NCBI GenBank assembly: GCA_030374765.1
Contig: JARGXX010000026.1
Span: 124,001-188,000 of the forward strand
Length of the DNA stretch: 64,000 nt
Origin: Agarophyton chilense
Taxonomy: Eukaryota > Rhodophyta > Florideophyceae > Gracilariales > Gracilariaceae
Direction: 5' to 3'
Part shown: positions 46,528 through 56,890 of the stretch, one piece after another
Numbering within the stretch: the stretch's first letter is position 1
Layout of the letters: every line of letters starts with the position of its first letter
The notes under the pieces: generated by a model
The model's database searches: none
Seen by the model: only the letters and a program-made list of their open reading frames with translations
What the model was told of the DNA's origin: nothing
Program-made: the position numbers and the translations under genes

Positions 46528-48579
46528 ATGTCGCCGTCGTCGCCGCCGCCGTCGCCGCCGCCGTCGCCGCCGCGCCACGCGCCGTTCGCGCAACTGGCCA
46601 ACGCGCAGCTGCGCGAGCTGCGCGCAGCGCACGCCACCGCGCTCACAACGGGCGCGCACCTCGCGGTGACGCGCTGCGAGCGCGCCGCACGCACGCTACG
46701 TCGCGCCGTCGTCGTGCATGCCGCCGTCGCGCACATTCTCTCGCTACGTGCCGCGTCGCGCGAGGCGCGCGTCGTCGTCGATGTCGACGTCGATGTCGAC
46801 GTCGACGTCGACGTCGACGTCGACGTCGACACCCCACTGCATTTGCACCGTTGGTTGCGACGCTTGTGGGCGGCGTTGCGCGCGCGCGACTTGCGCGCGT
46901 TGAACACGCTTGTCGACGCCGCGCGCGCCGTTCTCGATGCCGCGCTGCTGCGCCGCCGCGACGCCTTCGCGCCCTTGCCGGAGCGTGAGCCGCATGCGCC
47001 GCCGCTGCGTCGCGATGCGCCCCGACGCCATCACCACCACCCCGATCACGTCCATGTCGACCACCACCACCACCACGATGACCACTGCCAGCCCGTTCCC
47101 CGCCGTCGCCGCCGCCGCCGCTGCCGCCGCCGCTTCTGCTGCCGCATTTCGTGCGCCGACCTGTCCAACCGCCACCGCGTCGCCCTCTGGCTCTACGCGC
47201 TCATGGTGGCCGGCGCCGTCGCCGCCGTCGCCGCCGTCACCATCCAGTTCGTGCGCCAGGCGCTGGCGCCCGCCTCCTTCATCCGTTCCTCGCAGAGCGC
47301 ACAGCTCCCGGCCCCCGTCATCACCGTGTGTCTGAGCCAGCGCGGCGTGCCCTTCTCGCGCCTGCAGATGTTCGACTTTGTCGACTCGCAGCAGCGCAAC
47401 TTTAACGGCACCGTGCCCGAGCTCGACTTCAGCTCGCAGCGCATCCGCCCCTTCAAGGACGTCGTCGAGCGCTTTTGGGACAACCCGGCCGACGAAGACT
47501 GCCCCCGCGTCGTTGGCGACTACTTCCCCTTCCCGCTGCGCACCCTCAACGCCATTGCCGCCGGCCGCGCCTCCACCCGCTGCCGCCAGTGCTACCGCGT
47601 CGGAAGCAAGCACCGCACCGTCGTCAACGACACCGCCTTTGAGAAGAGCGCCGTGCTCAACATGTACACCGACAACTACTTTTTGCAGTGCATGAAGAGC
47701 CAGGCCGGCCTCGACGACGACAGCCTCGAGTTTCTGCACTCGCTCATCCACCAAAACCTCCCCGACATGCTCCGTCTCGGCATTCTGTCCGCTGCAAACC
47801 GCTCGCTGCCACAGCTCGCCGTGCGCGACGTGCGCCGAATCAGCTGGCAGCAGGCGTGCAACATCTTCTACTTTGCGTACTTTCCGAAAAAGCTCAACCG
47901 CGTTGATCCCACCGTCGACGTGCGCTACAGCTACGACGGCCGCCGCTGGAGTCGCACCGGCCGCGGCCCGTACTTTGAGCCCAAGGTGCAGCACAACTTC
48001 TTGCCGGAGGAGTCGTTGCAGATGTTTGTGAGCACCAACTCCACCACGCGCCCCGGCCATCTTGCGCCGCAGCACGACGTCATTCTCATCGGCCCGGACA
48101 CGCAGACGTTTGCCACCTTCCGCCCCATCGTCGTGTACGGCACCGATCGCTACGACATCAGCTCGTCCACGTCTGCGCTGCGCACGGACCGCGTGGTGCC
48201 GCGCTTTGGCTACTGGTTGCGCTACAAGATTTTCTACAACTACAACCGCTTTGTCGTGGACGAATACTACCGCGAGTCCACGTACCCCGCGGGGCAGTGG
48301 CTTGTGGACCTTACCGGCTACGCGTCGCTGTTCACGGGCGCCAGCGTGTTTTCGCTGCTGTTGCTGCCGCTGTTGCGCGCTGTGCGCCGCCGCGAGAAGG
48401 CGCGCCTGCTCAGGAGCCGCCCGGAGGTGTATGTGTGGCGGCGCGCGCGCCTGCAGGACGGCGTGTCGGCCGATGGACTGTTGGTGTCGCCCGACGACTC
48501 CGACTTGGACTCCGACTCCGACTACGATGCGTTTGGCACGCGCATTGGCTCCGTCTTGCTGCCGGGCTTCAACGTGTGA
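46528..48579 (+). CDS. DEG/ENaC-like two-pass channel protein
   Basis: 683 residues, single exon. The N-terminal 215 residues are probably cytoplasmic: a Pro/Ser start, a Val-Asp dipeptide run (about 82-101), a His-rich patch (167-187) and an Arg-rich stretch. TM1 spans about 218-241. Just after it, LPAPVITVCLSQRG matches the post-TM1 signature of degenerin/epithelial sodium channels (FPAVT.C). A loop of about 350 residues follows, with several Cys and N-glycosylation sequons. TM2 begins near Trp591 and contains LFTGASVFSLLLL. Gly604-Ala605-Ser606 fits the G-x-S selectivity-filter motif. A basic then acidic tail closes the protein. The topology and both signatures fit a trimeric cation channel subunit. 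The loop has fewer cysteines than animal members, so ion selectivity and gating cannot be predicted. Confidence 0.65.
   Translation: MSPSSPPPSPPPSPPRHAPFAQLANAQLRELRAAHATALTTGAHLAVTRCERAARTLRRAVVVHAAVAHILSLRAASREARVVVDVDVDVDVDVDVDVDVDTPLHLHRWLRRLWAALRARDLRALNTLVDAARAVLDAALLRRRDAFAPLPEREPHAPPLRRDAPRRHHHHPDHVHVDHHHHHDDHCQPVPRRRRRRRCRRRFCCRISCADLSNRHRVALWLYALMVAGAVAAVAAVTIQFVRQALAPASFIRSSQSAQLPAPVITVCLSQRGVPFSRLQMFDFVDSQQRNFNGTVPELDFSSQRIRPFKDVVERFWDNPADEDCPRVVGDYFPFPLRTLNAIAAGRASTRCRQCYRVGSKHRTVVNDTAFEKSAVLNMYTDNYFLQCMKSQAGLDDDSLEFLHSLIHQNLPDMLRLGILSAANRSLPQLAVRDVRRISWQQACNIFYFAYFPKKLNRVDPTVDVRYSYDGRRWSRTGRGPYFEPKVQHNFLPEESLQMFVSTNSTTRPGHLAPQHDVILIGPDTQTFATFRPIVVYGTDRYDISSSTSALRTDRVVPRFGYWLRYKIFYNYNRFVVDEYYRESTYPAGQWLVDLTGYASLFTGASVFSLLLLPLLRAVRRREKARLLRSRPEVYVWRRARLQDGVSADGLLVSPDDSDLDSDSDYDAFGTRIGSVLLPGFNV
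46779..46830. repeat. GTCGAC/GTCGAT in-frame microsatellite
   Basis: Tandem 6-bp units encode the Val-Asp repeat in the N-terminus of the channel-like protein. A length change by whole units would keep the frame, so copy number may vary among individuals. Confidence 0.85.
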
Positions 48580-49150
48580 TGTACTACTGTGTGTGGTGTG
48601 TGGTGTGTGGACGGGGACGATGTGGGGGTGGATGTGAATAATTCTGTTGTATGACTGTGGAGACGTGTCTGTGTGTGTGCGTGAGCAGTTTGTTGTTGTT
48701 GCGACACATGTAGTTGAAGTTACATATGTACACTTTCCATGTAGCAGTAGCTAGGCGGCCAATGCGTTGTTGGCGCCCCTCGGTACAAAGATAGCACTTA
48801 ACTGTTATATATACAGTATATATAATGGACACACATGCATGTACGCTCTCCGTTGGTTGGAAGAGCGCACAATGAATTTGGACTTGTGGTGGTGGTGGAT
48901 GAGCACTCATACTGCGCGAAGGGCAGGATTTATTGAACAAAGTGTGTGATTGAGCTCGGGCGCGGTGCCTCCCGTTGGCGTTGTTTGTCTGCCGGCCAAA
49001 CAGACGGTGTGACACATTGGCGCCACAAGCTCAAGAAGACGGGGGGGGTGTTGCGTTCGTTACAAACTGCGGGGCAAAACAGCACGCGGAAGACAGTTGC
49101 TGTTTCTGGGTGCTTGTGTATTGTATGATAATGAGCGAGAGGGCGCGCGG

Positions 49151-49190
49151 CGCGCGGAAGCGCGTGGAAGCGCGTGGAAGCGCGTGGAAG
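49151..49190. repeat. 10-bp tandem repeat
   Basis: The unit CGCGTGGAAG is repeated three times exactly, after a first copy with one difference. It is non-coding. Confidence 0.85.
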
Positions 49191-49257
49191 GAGGCGGCGC
49201 CTGGCAGGATGCGCCTGGCCAGGGCGCGACGCTTGGAGGAAGGAAGCGGCGCTTGGG

Positions 49258-49340
49258 GAACAAGGCGGCGCGGCGGGAACAAGGCGGCGCGGCGGGAACA
49301 AGGCGGCGCGGTGGGAACAAGGCGGCGCGAGGAACAAGGC
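49258..49340. repeat. 19-bp tandem repeat
   Basis: The unit GAACAAGGCGGCGCGGCGG occurs three times (the third with one change), followed by a shortened copy and a partial copy. This is a minisatellite in the spacer between convergent genes. Confidence 0.85.
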
Positions 49341-49951
49341 ACGCGCGCCACAGCGGCCTCGAGAGGGCGCGCGCAGTGCGCAGCGCGCCGTTTTCCGATT
49401 TCCAATCTCACGTAATGTGAACGTAACACAGAAAAGTAGCGTTGATGAAACGTCATGCGGAGAAGAGAGCAATCTCATCGCGTGCTCCCCCGCCACGCCG
49501 ACGCGCGCACAATCTCTATCTACGCACGAGCGCAGTTTGTTCACACCGTGCCGCGCGCGCGCATACAGCGACGCGACAGTCTGTGGCGACGCCATCGCTC
49601 CGCCCTCCTCGGCCTTCCTCGGCCTTCCTCGGCCTTCCTCCTCCGCCCTGCGCTGTGCGGTAAGCAACAACAAACTCTATTTCGAGTGCTTTATGTACAC
49701 GAGTGGGGGGGGGGGGGGAGCTTTTCTTCTCTAGCGACTTTAAGTCGTGTGCACGCAGCCACGCAGCATCATCTACTTGTATCTATCTATCAGAGCGTTC
49801 AACAACGGCAGTGCAAATTAGTTCTAAACATGTACAAAGAAGAGAGAGAGACGGAAGAGGCGCGCACGTTGACGCGACGTGACGCACATTAACCGCCCCG
49901 TCCCACGTATCACCGCACTTGCTGCCGCTGAGTAAAAACGGACGCCGCAAA

Positions 49952-51340
49952 TTACCTCACAAACGTCACCGTCACTTCGGCCATCTCGCCATCGGCGCTG
50001 GCGCCAATCGTTACGGGCCGGTTCACCGGCACGTCATCCCAGTACGCCGGGATAGCGTCCGACGTGCGAAACATAAAGTACGGCGCCGACCGCGCCGTAT
50101 GTACAACTTCGCCATCCACGTAGAACTGCACCTCGTCCACGTTGCGCGTCACTTTGGCCTCCACGCCCACGCGCTTGTACACGCTTATGTCCACAATCGT
50201 GTCGTGCTTGAGCGCCCGGCTGGGAATGTTATCCGCCCAAAACAGCAGCGACTCAAACACACCGTCGCCAAACTGCTTCATCCTAGCGTAGCTTCTTCCG
50301 GCGTTCTCGTCGCCGGACGCGGTAGACGTGGCATGCGGCGAAAGCTCCAACGCCTCCGCGGACACAGGCTGAGGCACACCGGACCGCGCCCCGCTCAGCG
50401 GCACAATCTGCACGTCGGCGCATTGGTAGTACTCCTCGGCAAAGTACTCTGGTCCGCCGCACGGCTGCTTGTTACGTGTGACGCCGCCGCGCGCATCGCC
50501 CTGACCGGGGCACTGCTGCCAGTCGGGCCGATCCGGCCCGTCAAAGTAGTCGAGCACGCCGGGCGGGTTGCAATCGTTGGCGGCGGCCCAGTACCATTGC
50601 AGCACACAATGCTCGCAGAAAAAGTTGCTTGGCAGCTGGAACGTGGCGTACTCGGGCGGGTAGTAATCGTAGCCAAGCGCCGAGTTTGTGGTACACGGCA
50701 TGTACCATCGGCCAGGGTAGTTGCGATCAATGGGGCCGCAGTGCATGGAAGTGCCCGAGTCGCACTCCGGGTTAACGGCGCGGTTCAGCTGCGTACAAGC
50801 AGAGGACACGAAGCATTCCTTAGAAATGTCGCCGCCAGGGCATTTGGAAACGTCGCACAGATGCGCCTCGATGAAGCCGTTGTGGTGCGCAATGAGAGAG
50901 AGCCCAATGCCAATGGTGGCGCCCTGGCGGTAGCGCGCCACAAGCTGCGCGCCGTGGTAGAATTCACCGCCGATGAGGTGGTGCTGCGGCCCGGCGACAG
51001 TGTCGCCGCACACGCCTGCGCGCCACACAAAGTTGGGGTCATACGGATCGTAGGGGTACCAGCCGCGCGAGCCAGCGGCCTGCTTCTGCGAGTCCTCTCC
51101 GACGCCCTCCAAGTCGTTCTTGACGCCGGCGGGGAAGTGCGGGTAGAAATCGCGCGGCGCGTCGGGGTCGATGGTGCTGGGGATGTAGCGCGACTGCTGC
51201 AGCGCACCGCGCTGTCGCGGCAGCACCATGGCGCCGTGTGCGCGTACGCCAGACGAAAGGGCGAGCGCAAACGCCAAGGCGATTGGCAACAGACGACGTA
51301 GCAACGACGCGACAACAAAAACAACAGAAGCACACATCAT
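49952..51340 (-). CDS. secreted AA15-like lytic polysaccharide monooxygenase
   Basis: 462 residues, single exon, start at ATG 51340. A signal peptide (LLPIALAFALALSSGVRA) ends just before His35, so the mature protein starts HGAMVLPRQRG. An N-terminal His is the first ligand of the copper histidine brace. His153 in LIAHHNGF is the expected second ligand. Cys-rich motifs (FFCEHCVLQWYWAAANDC, then EEYYQCADVQI with a candidate axial Tyr) match the AA15 pattern of insects, oomycetes and algae. These enzymes cut chitin or cellulose oxidatively. After about residue 320 a second domain ends in an Ig-like beta sandwich (DEVQFYVDGEVVHTARSAPY ... VTVTFV), perhaps for substrate binding. The substrate cannot be told from sequence. 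The gene lies convergent with the channel gene. Confidence 0.82.
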   Translation of the reverse strand: MMCASVVFVVASLLRRLLPIALAFALALSSGVRAHGAMVLPRQRGALQQSRYIPSTIDPDAPRDFYPHFPAGVKNDLEGVGEDSQKQAAGSRGWYPYDPYDPNFVWRAGVCGDTVAGPQHHLIGGEFYHGAQLVARYRQGATIGIGLSLIAHHNGFIEAHLCDVSKCPGGDISKECFVSSACTQLNRAVNPECDSGTSMHCGPIDRNYPGRWYMPCTTNSALGYDYYPPEYATFQLPSNFFCEHCVLQWYWAAANDCNPPGVLDYFDGPDRPDWQQCPGQGDARGGVTRNKQPCGGPEYFAEEYYQCADVQIVPLSGARSGVPQPVSAEALELSPHATSTASGDENAGRSYARMKQFGDGVFESLLFWADNIPSRALKHDTIVDISVYKRVGVEAKVTRNVDEVQFYVDGEVVHTARSAPYFMFRTSDAIPAYWDDVPVNRPVTIGASADGEMAEVTVTFVR

Positions 51341-52920
51341 GACGGGCAGTGGAACGAGAGCAGAAAGACACACGCAGCGGCGTTGGGAATCGCAAAAACG
51401 GTGGTGGCGACGCCGGCGGTGCGACTGTCCTTTTGTAGGCGCGACGCGATGGCGGAGAGCGCGTGCTCTTCTTCTCTGCGCGCTGGGCGCTGAGCGATGC
51501 AAAGCAGCTCAGAGCAGGCGCGTGACGGCGTTGCAACGCGCACGTGACGCTGCGCAAACGACTGCCAGCGCGCCACGCACGCGCCACGCACGCGCCACGC
51601 ACGCGCCACGCACGAGTCGCGTGACGCTGCACTAAGCGCGCGGCGGCCGGCAGCGAGCGATGCGGCACGTGGGCGCGTGCCACGCGCCCACGTGTTGTCA
51701 GCCGCTTCGCTGCGTGTGAGTCGTGTACACGTCGTGTGGAATGATATATTGTGGAACACGTACTACTACTCAAGACTCTTTGACTCAAGAGTGCACTTTA
51801 CCATTGCTGGAAAAACTAAAAATGTTGCCCAATTTGCATCTTATTGATTGCCCACCACCAACCAGGACGGTCTGCCGTCTCGCCACATGCCGCATGGTGC
51901 CATCCTCGCGCACCCCTGCGCTTGCACTTGCACCGCTTGTTCAGCTTTGTGCGTCTCGCTGCGCTTCCCAACTTCCACATGTGCTCCTCCCACCCCTTTA
52001 CGCTTTTCTTCTCGTTCTCGCCTACCTTCGCGTGTTGCCTCGCAACCTCCCCCGAAAAGTATCTCACCCCTCGAATGCTCTTCACTGTCAGGTCACAGCC
52101 CAGCAGCACCACTTCGGAGTGCTTCATCGTCATCAATGGCTCCCCCCCCCAGATGCGTCTGCGAACGACTGACGCGCTCCTTTTTAACTTAGAACATTCG
52201 CAATTCCACCCGTCACCAACAGCATGTCGAGCGACGTTTCAATTACTGTGCTTGCCCTCCTCCTTGTCAACGCGTCACCATGCCACACCGTACGCCGCAT
52301 CGTCTGTTCTGGCCCCACTCGTCCAAGTGCCAACGCGTGCAATTCGAATGCTGTAACGCCTTGTGCGCGCATCACCCCGAGTCTTCTGAAGCGCTTCTCA
52401 GAGAATAAAGCTGCAACCATGTCCAGTGCCACGCCGTTTCGGTGTTTCCCAATTGGTGACATGAGCAAAAATCGAGCAGGGATGCGACAAAATTACAATC
52501 CAATAGTTTCGCCAACATCCAACCCCACCACAATTTTGGATTCGAACTTCACTTGTATGTCACCACGAACAAAGAGCGCCGTGGGCCCTCATGTTTGTCC
52601 CAAAAACCGTATAGACCTGAGCTCGCAAAAAGTGAGAATCGAGCACATGCATCAAAAGTGCGTCGCTGTGGGTTGCAAAAATGCGAATGTGTTGTGGCCA
52701 CTGCGAACGTGACCACGCTACTCAATTCGAAGAGACTAGCTGAGGCTGTGGGGATGTGCTTTCAGAGCAGAACCACAGTACAAAAGAGGGGCGACCGAGA
52801 ACCGCACAAGGAACAAATGCCTGGTCGCAAGCTTCGTTCAGTATTATCTACCATCTACACAACGAAGTTTGCCTTTCTTACAGGTCATATCAACGTGCCG
52901 CGTTTTTGTGTGTGGATACA
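51341..52920. other. intergenic region, no gene firmly supported
   Basis: The promoter region of the oxygenase gene lies at the left, with an 11-bp minisatellite at 51571-51614. Frames on both strands between 51800 and 52900 (for example minus-strand 51816-52136 and 52184-52468) are open but show no domain. A short exon of the next gene is possible: a pyrimidine-rich stretch ending TTACAG lies just before 52885. Confidence 0.4.
51571..51614. repeat. 11-bp tandem repeat upstream of the oxygenase gene
   Basis: The unit CGCCACGCACG is repeated four times exactly. It begins about 230 bp upstream of the oxygenase start codon, so it could overlap the promoter, but a regulatory role is not shown. 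Confidence 0.88.
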
Positions 52921-53427
52921 ATGGAAGCTTTTCTTTCCAAAAGTAAGAGTGAGATGAGCACCTCCGAAATCACCGCTACCTTTGGGATGGACGAATGCCA
53001 GTTAGGACGTGATATCCGCACAACCTTTCTCGGAGATCCGTTTTGCTTTGAATCCAAATCGGCGGACGATTGTCTTGACGGAACAAATGGAGAAGACTTT
53101 GACCTGTACGGCGCAATTCGAAGGTTGAAACAGTCGGACGAGAAGAAAAAACTTGCACTACAAAAGAGAATAGAGCGCTCCCAACACTTGAAGGGAGAAT
53201 ACGGAGTGTTTGGCGAAGACGGCGTCTTGGAAAGCAAAACAAACACTCCCAACAGAATGGGACGCAAAATGTTGGAAGCTCGGGTGAAATCTCTGAAGCG
53301 TGAAAGCAAAGAACTTGAAAAATTGCGGCGCCACCAAAGCAAGCGTTCCGCCCGGTGGACAGCGCTTTCCGCAATGAACAAAGTGAGTGGTGTGTACAAA
53401 GCTGTTAGAAGGCATTTGTCTTGGTAA
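52921..53427 (+). CDS. small basic coiled-coil hypothetical protein
   Basis: 168 residues from the ATG at 52921 (MEAFLSKSKSEMS); the frame is also open upstream, so the start is not certain. The C-terminal two thirds are strongly charged and helical (AIRRLKQSDEKKKLALQKRI, then MLEARVKSLKRESKELEKL), consistent with a coiled coil, ending in a basic stretch. I do not recognise a family. Codon composition is intermediate between the GC-rich neighbours and the AT-rich repeats. A possible 3' splice site upstream would allow an additional N-terminal exon. It could be a real short gene or an ancient repeat remnant. Confidence 0.5.
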   Translation: MEAFLSKSKSEMSTSEITATFGMDECQLGRDIRTTFLGDPFCFESKSADDCLDGTNGEDFDLYGAIRRLKQSDEKKKLALQKRIERSQHLKGEYGVFGEDGVLESKTNTPNRMGRKMLEARVKSLKRESKELEKLRRHQSKRSARWTALSAMNKVSGVYKAVRRHLSW

Positions 53428-54678
53428 GCATCAATCACTTGGAAGATCAGATCCGTATGCGAGTCTCGCCATTTCTCAAAACCGGTGGACTATTTTCAGC
53501 GCTCACCGAAAGCATTTCATACTCATCACTACACGTCTGCAACCTACTCCCTCTAGTCACTCTTCTCTGCTCCTCTTCTTCTTCTCTTCTCGTGTACACG
53601 TCTCCGCGTTTGCCGGCGAACTGTGGCAACCCGCTGCGCTTCGCTCCTTTTTCAAAGCCGCCTCCTCCGCAGCTGGTTTGTGGCAACTCCGCCCCTTCGA
53701 TGCCCCGCCCGGGGCACATCCCTTTACATACCTTCGTTGCTCACTCGTCATGCAATACATGTGCTACCTGCGTATTGTGCAAGGTCTTCCAATTTTGATT
53801 GACTGTGGGTTTGATAGCTTCCAGAGGACTTGTCGTTGTGACAGCTCACATCATTTTGCATTTGCAGCGCTCTGATACTCTTCCCTTCATCCTTCTATCT
53901 GCCTTCTCCAACTGAAACGGAGACACCAACGTCTTCCGTGTACCGCTCGCCCCCGCGGAAGGGTTCACACTCGGTGGCAAAAGGCTGTATGCTCTTTCAG
54001 GAACAAGCCAATTCAACAGAAACTTTCTTTGCCGAACGAACGGTCCTTTCAGCCGGGAAGTGGGTTCATTGCGATCGAGAACGATAGTGATATGTCGAGG
54101 AACGACGAAGAGAAATTACTTCCGGATGAATGAACAGCGAGATGCAGACAGCATGATGTAGGGCATCGGATAGGCTGAGCACCAGGCGATGTACGAAAAA
54201 AAAGAAAGCGAGCCAAAGCAACCCCGCAATCTCGCAACGGTTCTCGCCCCAGCGTTACTCAGCTCGCCGTTTCTTTCCTACTTGTTCCGCCCAGAATCGC
54301 TGCCCCAGTACAGTTACAGCTCGCACGAGTACACTACCGTACAGCAGCTGTTTGCCGGTGAAGAGGTCTCATCGCCAGGACATAATGCCTTTTAAAATCT
54401 TCCCCGTTCAACATATTCGCTGCAGAAAGCTTCTTCCGCCAACACACATTTAAACATCATGAACAAATAAAAAGCGATTTCTAGCAAAAGTTACATATTC
54501 CACATTTTGGGAGTCCGTGTTATCCTCTACTTGGGCGGCATGGCCGTCCATGCAGTGATCAAGTCCTCACCTCAACAAAAACCATAGAAACTGCCGCGGT
54601 GATGCATACCGTTTGGGAGTTAGAATTTGCAGACCTCGCTCATTGCTACAGTATTACTCGCAACACACTGCCCACGGC
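53428..54678. other. no gene supported
   Basis: Pyrimidine-rich stretches (about 53560-53600) and several short open frames are seen, none with a domain. The 3' end of the carotenoid-oxygenase gene lies at the right border. Confidence 0.45.
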
Positions 54679-56120
54679 CTACGCATTTCGCACGTGGCTG
54701 TGCAGCCCGGATGGTACTGCAACCGGGAGCTCAGCTCGGGCAATCTCACAAACCTGCCGCGCGTCCAGCACAACGAGTATCGAACGCCGATCCACCGTAT
54801 CCAGCGCCACCCCGATTAGGCATCCGTCATCCTCAGCCTTCCCAGACGGGTCCCCAACAAACTGCATTTCCCCCATAATGCACCCAGGCATTCGGAATAC
54901 CCGACGCTCTCCCGTCTGTAAATCATACTTTTGCAATAGACCGGCCATAACGCCTTCCGAGCTCTTCGTTGTATACAGGAATCGGTTCTCGCGCTTCTGA
55001 GCTGCCACCACCGGAAAGTCCCCACTATCTTCAACTAACATTTCGCTCGCTGCGCGTGCGTCCACTTCACCTGCTCCAGTGACAGCACTGACTCTAAGCA
55101 GCCTAAATCGCTTGATATAGAAGTTTGGAAGGATGCCTTTGTTCTTAACGGAGTCCATATCAAAGGAAAGAATCTCTTCGGCGCTCAAAGCACGAGGTCG
55201 TCGCCCCTCTCAAACGCGGTGACGCCGTGCATCGACGAGAAGTTCTCGTGCGAATATGTTCGCGCAATACTACCGCTCTTTCTGGACACCACCACAAACT
55301 TCACATCCTCATCAACCATCTCAATCGCATTGCCAATAGACAAAGACAACAAGAAGGGAAAAAACTTGATACGAATTGGCGCCATTATCACAATGATGTA
55401 GTTTTCAGTGAAACACGCCGAGTGCATATGACACGAATGATCTCGGATTGTTGCCAAAATGTACGTCTGACCCGACTTCTTGGTGCAAAACACATTATAT
55501 TCCGTCATGCCAGGTTTGTATGACCAGACTACATTGAAGTACTCACCCGAATCATAATCAATCATACCATGCGCCATGCTCGCAGGTCCGTCCAGTTTTG
55601 GGTGCAACTCTGAAAACCGAAACTGGCGCAATGGCTTAAGCGTCTCAGGGTGTACCGCTTGTGCGGCGGCAACATCAGTGCGTGAACACAAGCCCTTCCC
55701 TGGAATGTCCTCAACCAAGACGACGTAGTTGACGTAAGGAAGCTGAATGTCTGCATCCCAAGCCGGCACGCGCCAGTCGAATACTTGCTCCAAAATGGTC
55801 TTTTTATTTCTATCTGTGCGGAAGGATCTGTACCGCTAACCCGGTGTCTGACGGATAGCATTGAGAAGGCGGGGGCTATTGATTCGGGACCTAAAAGTCA
55901 GGGTCGAGTCTTGAACGTTGAACCGAAACGAGGCCAGCATGCTTACGCCGTCGAACAAATGCTCTACCTTCCATACTGAGCCGTCGCTGTGACGCTCTTC
56001 GAAACGGGCAGGACCCACCTTGTAGTACACTTTGTTGTCAAGATAGCACGGAAGATCACCCGAAACCTTGATGCACTGCGCCGCGGGAGAATCGTCAAAG
56101 TTTCTGAATGCGATGGAGGG
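54679..56120 (-). pseudogene. carotenoid cleavage oxygenase, two lesions
   Basis: The minus strand encodes nearly all of a carotenoid cleavage dioxygenase/RPE65-family enzyme, which splits carotenoids with a four-His iron centre. From the N-terminus: VYYKVGPARFEERHSDGS and VEHLFDGVSMLASFRF (family block with HxFDG). Next are LDGPASMAHGMIDYDSGEYF, DHSCHMHSACFTENYIIVIM, SSMHGVTAFERGDDLV and EDDGCLIGVALD. It ends with ARAELPVAVPSGLHSHV, which has the final His. All four His positions appear present. The frame has a TAG at 55836-55838 and a one-base shift at about 55186, and upstream of about 56120 it is closed. It is either a young pseudogene or has sequence errors. The 5' end may involve another exon. 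Confidence 0.75.
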
Positions 56121-56127
56121 GGGTCTG

Positions 56128-56677
56128 TCTCTGTGTGCAAGTCAGCTTCAAATACGGTTGAAACCGAAGTGGGCATAGCTGTGTCCACATCAGCTTTTCT
56201 GCTTCTGGCCGCCATTGTCGTGTAGAAGCGTGGCTGGCGTATGGTTTCGACATCATGTTGAGAAGAAAGCACCGGGGCCTTCTGTCGGGCGAACCAAGGC
56301 TGTTGGGGAAAGATCCAGGCCGGGACCGCTTGATTGTGGGAACCCATTTCCATCTCAACGCAAGTGGAGCTGTTCTCGGGCAATGTGGGTTCAGACGGCG
56401 TAGCAATTACAGAAAAGCGCGTGTAGACTTGTCAAGAGATCTGCTGCCGACTGCATTGGATTAACATGTACCTTGTGAAGACAAGTAGCGGTAAGCTGAC
56501 GCAGGGAAGATATTATCTTTTCGTAGCGATATTATCTTGTGTCTGCGTTGACCAAATAGATACTACAGTATTAGCCAATCCAGACGGCCCGTTTAGTTTG
56601 GGCGAGTGAGGTCGACACAAGCCAATCAAAAGTCCCCGCTCGAACATATGTACGGGCATCATTGATATCTTGCATGT
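56128..56677. other. spacer before the copia element
   Basis: No convincing gene. Minus-strand frames at 56095-56406 could contain the start of the carotenoid-oxygenase gene, but they show no family motif. Confidence 0.4.
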
Positions 56678-56682
56678 GTAAT

Positions 56683-56890
56683 TATGGGAAGCAGTCGTAC
56701 GCAGAGCGAGAGGGCTGTTGGTCTGGTGTCTAGTATGCACTCGCAACGCGCGGTGGAATCGAGGAAGGTGGAACGGGCACAAGGTGTCCCCTCTTGCTCC
56801 TCTGTCCCCAGTGTCTCGGGGTGGAGCAAGAGTGAGGTTTAGTATGCAGCGCCGACGGCATTGTGCCATGTGCCAATCGTGTATTGCACA
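56683..56890 (-). repeat. 3' LTR of the copia element
   Basis: 208 bp, from TATGGGAAGC to GTATTGCACA on the plus strand; it pairs with 63511-63718. In element orientation it begins TGTGCAATAC. A purine-rich tract (GGCGGGGAG on the minus strand) abuts it at 56891-56899 as the likely plus-strand primer. Confidence 0.9.

Larger units (their letters stand above)
48580..49951. other. intergenic region with GC-rich tandem repeats
   Basis: This is the space between two convergent genes. Many frames are open on both strands because of GC-rich repeats, and none carries a domain. Tandem units occur at 49151-49190, 49258-49340 and around 49608-49638 (10-bp CCTCGGCCTT). A G12-type run lies near 49710. 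The 3' ends of the channel and oxygenase transcripts must fall here. Confidence 0.55.

Noticed and set aside
44753-48075. Several long minus-strand frames (up to 443 codons) opposite the protease and channel genes
   Set aside because: Very high GC removes stops from all frames. The plus strand has catalytic motifs, a signal peptide and membrane segments, and the minus strand only low-complexity Arg/Ala/Val text.
48930-49734. Frames up to 247 codons in the spacer between the channel and oxygenase genes
   Set aside because: They are created by GC-rich tandem repeats read on both strands.
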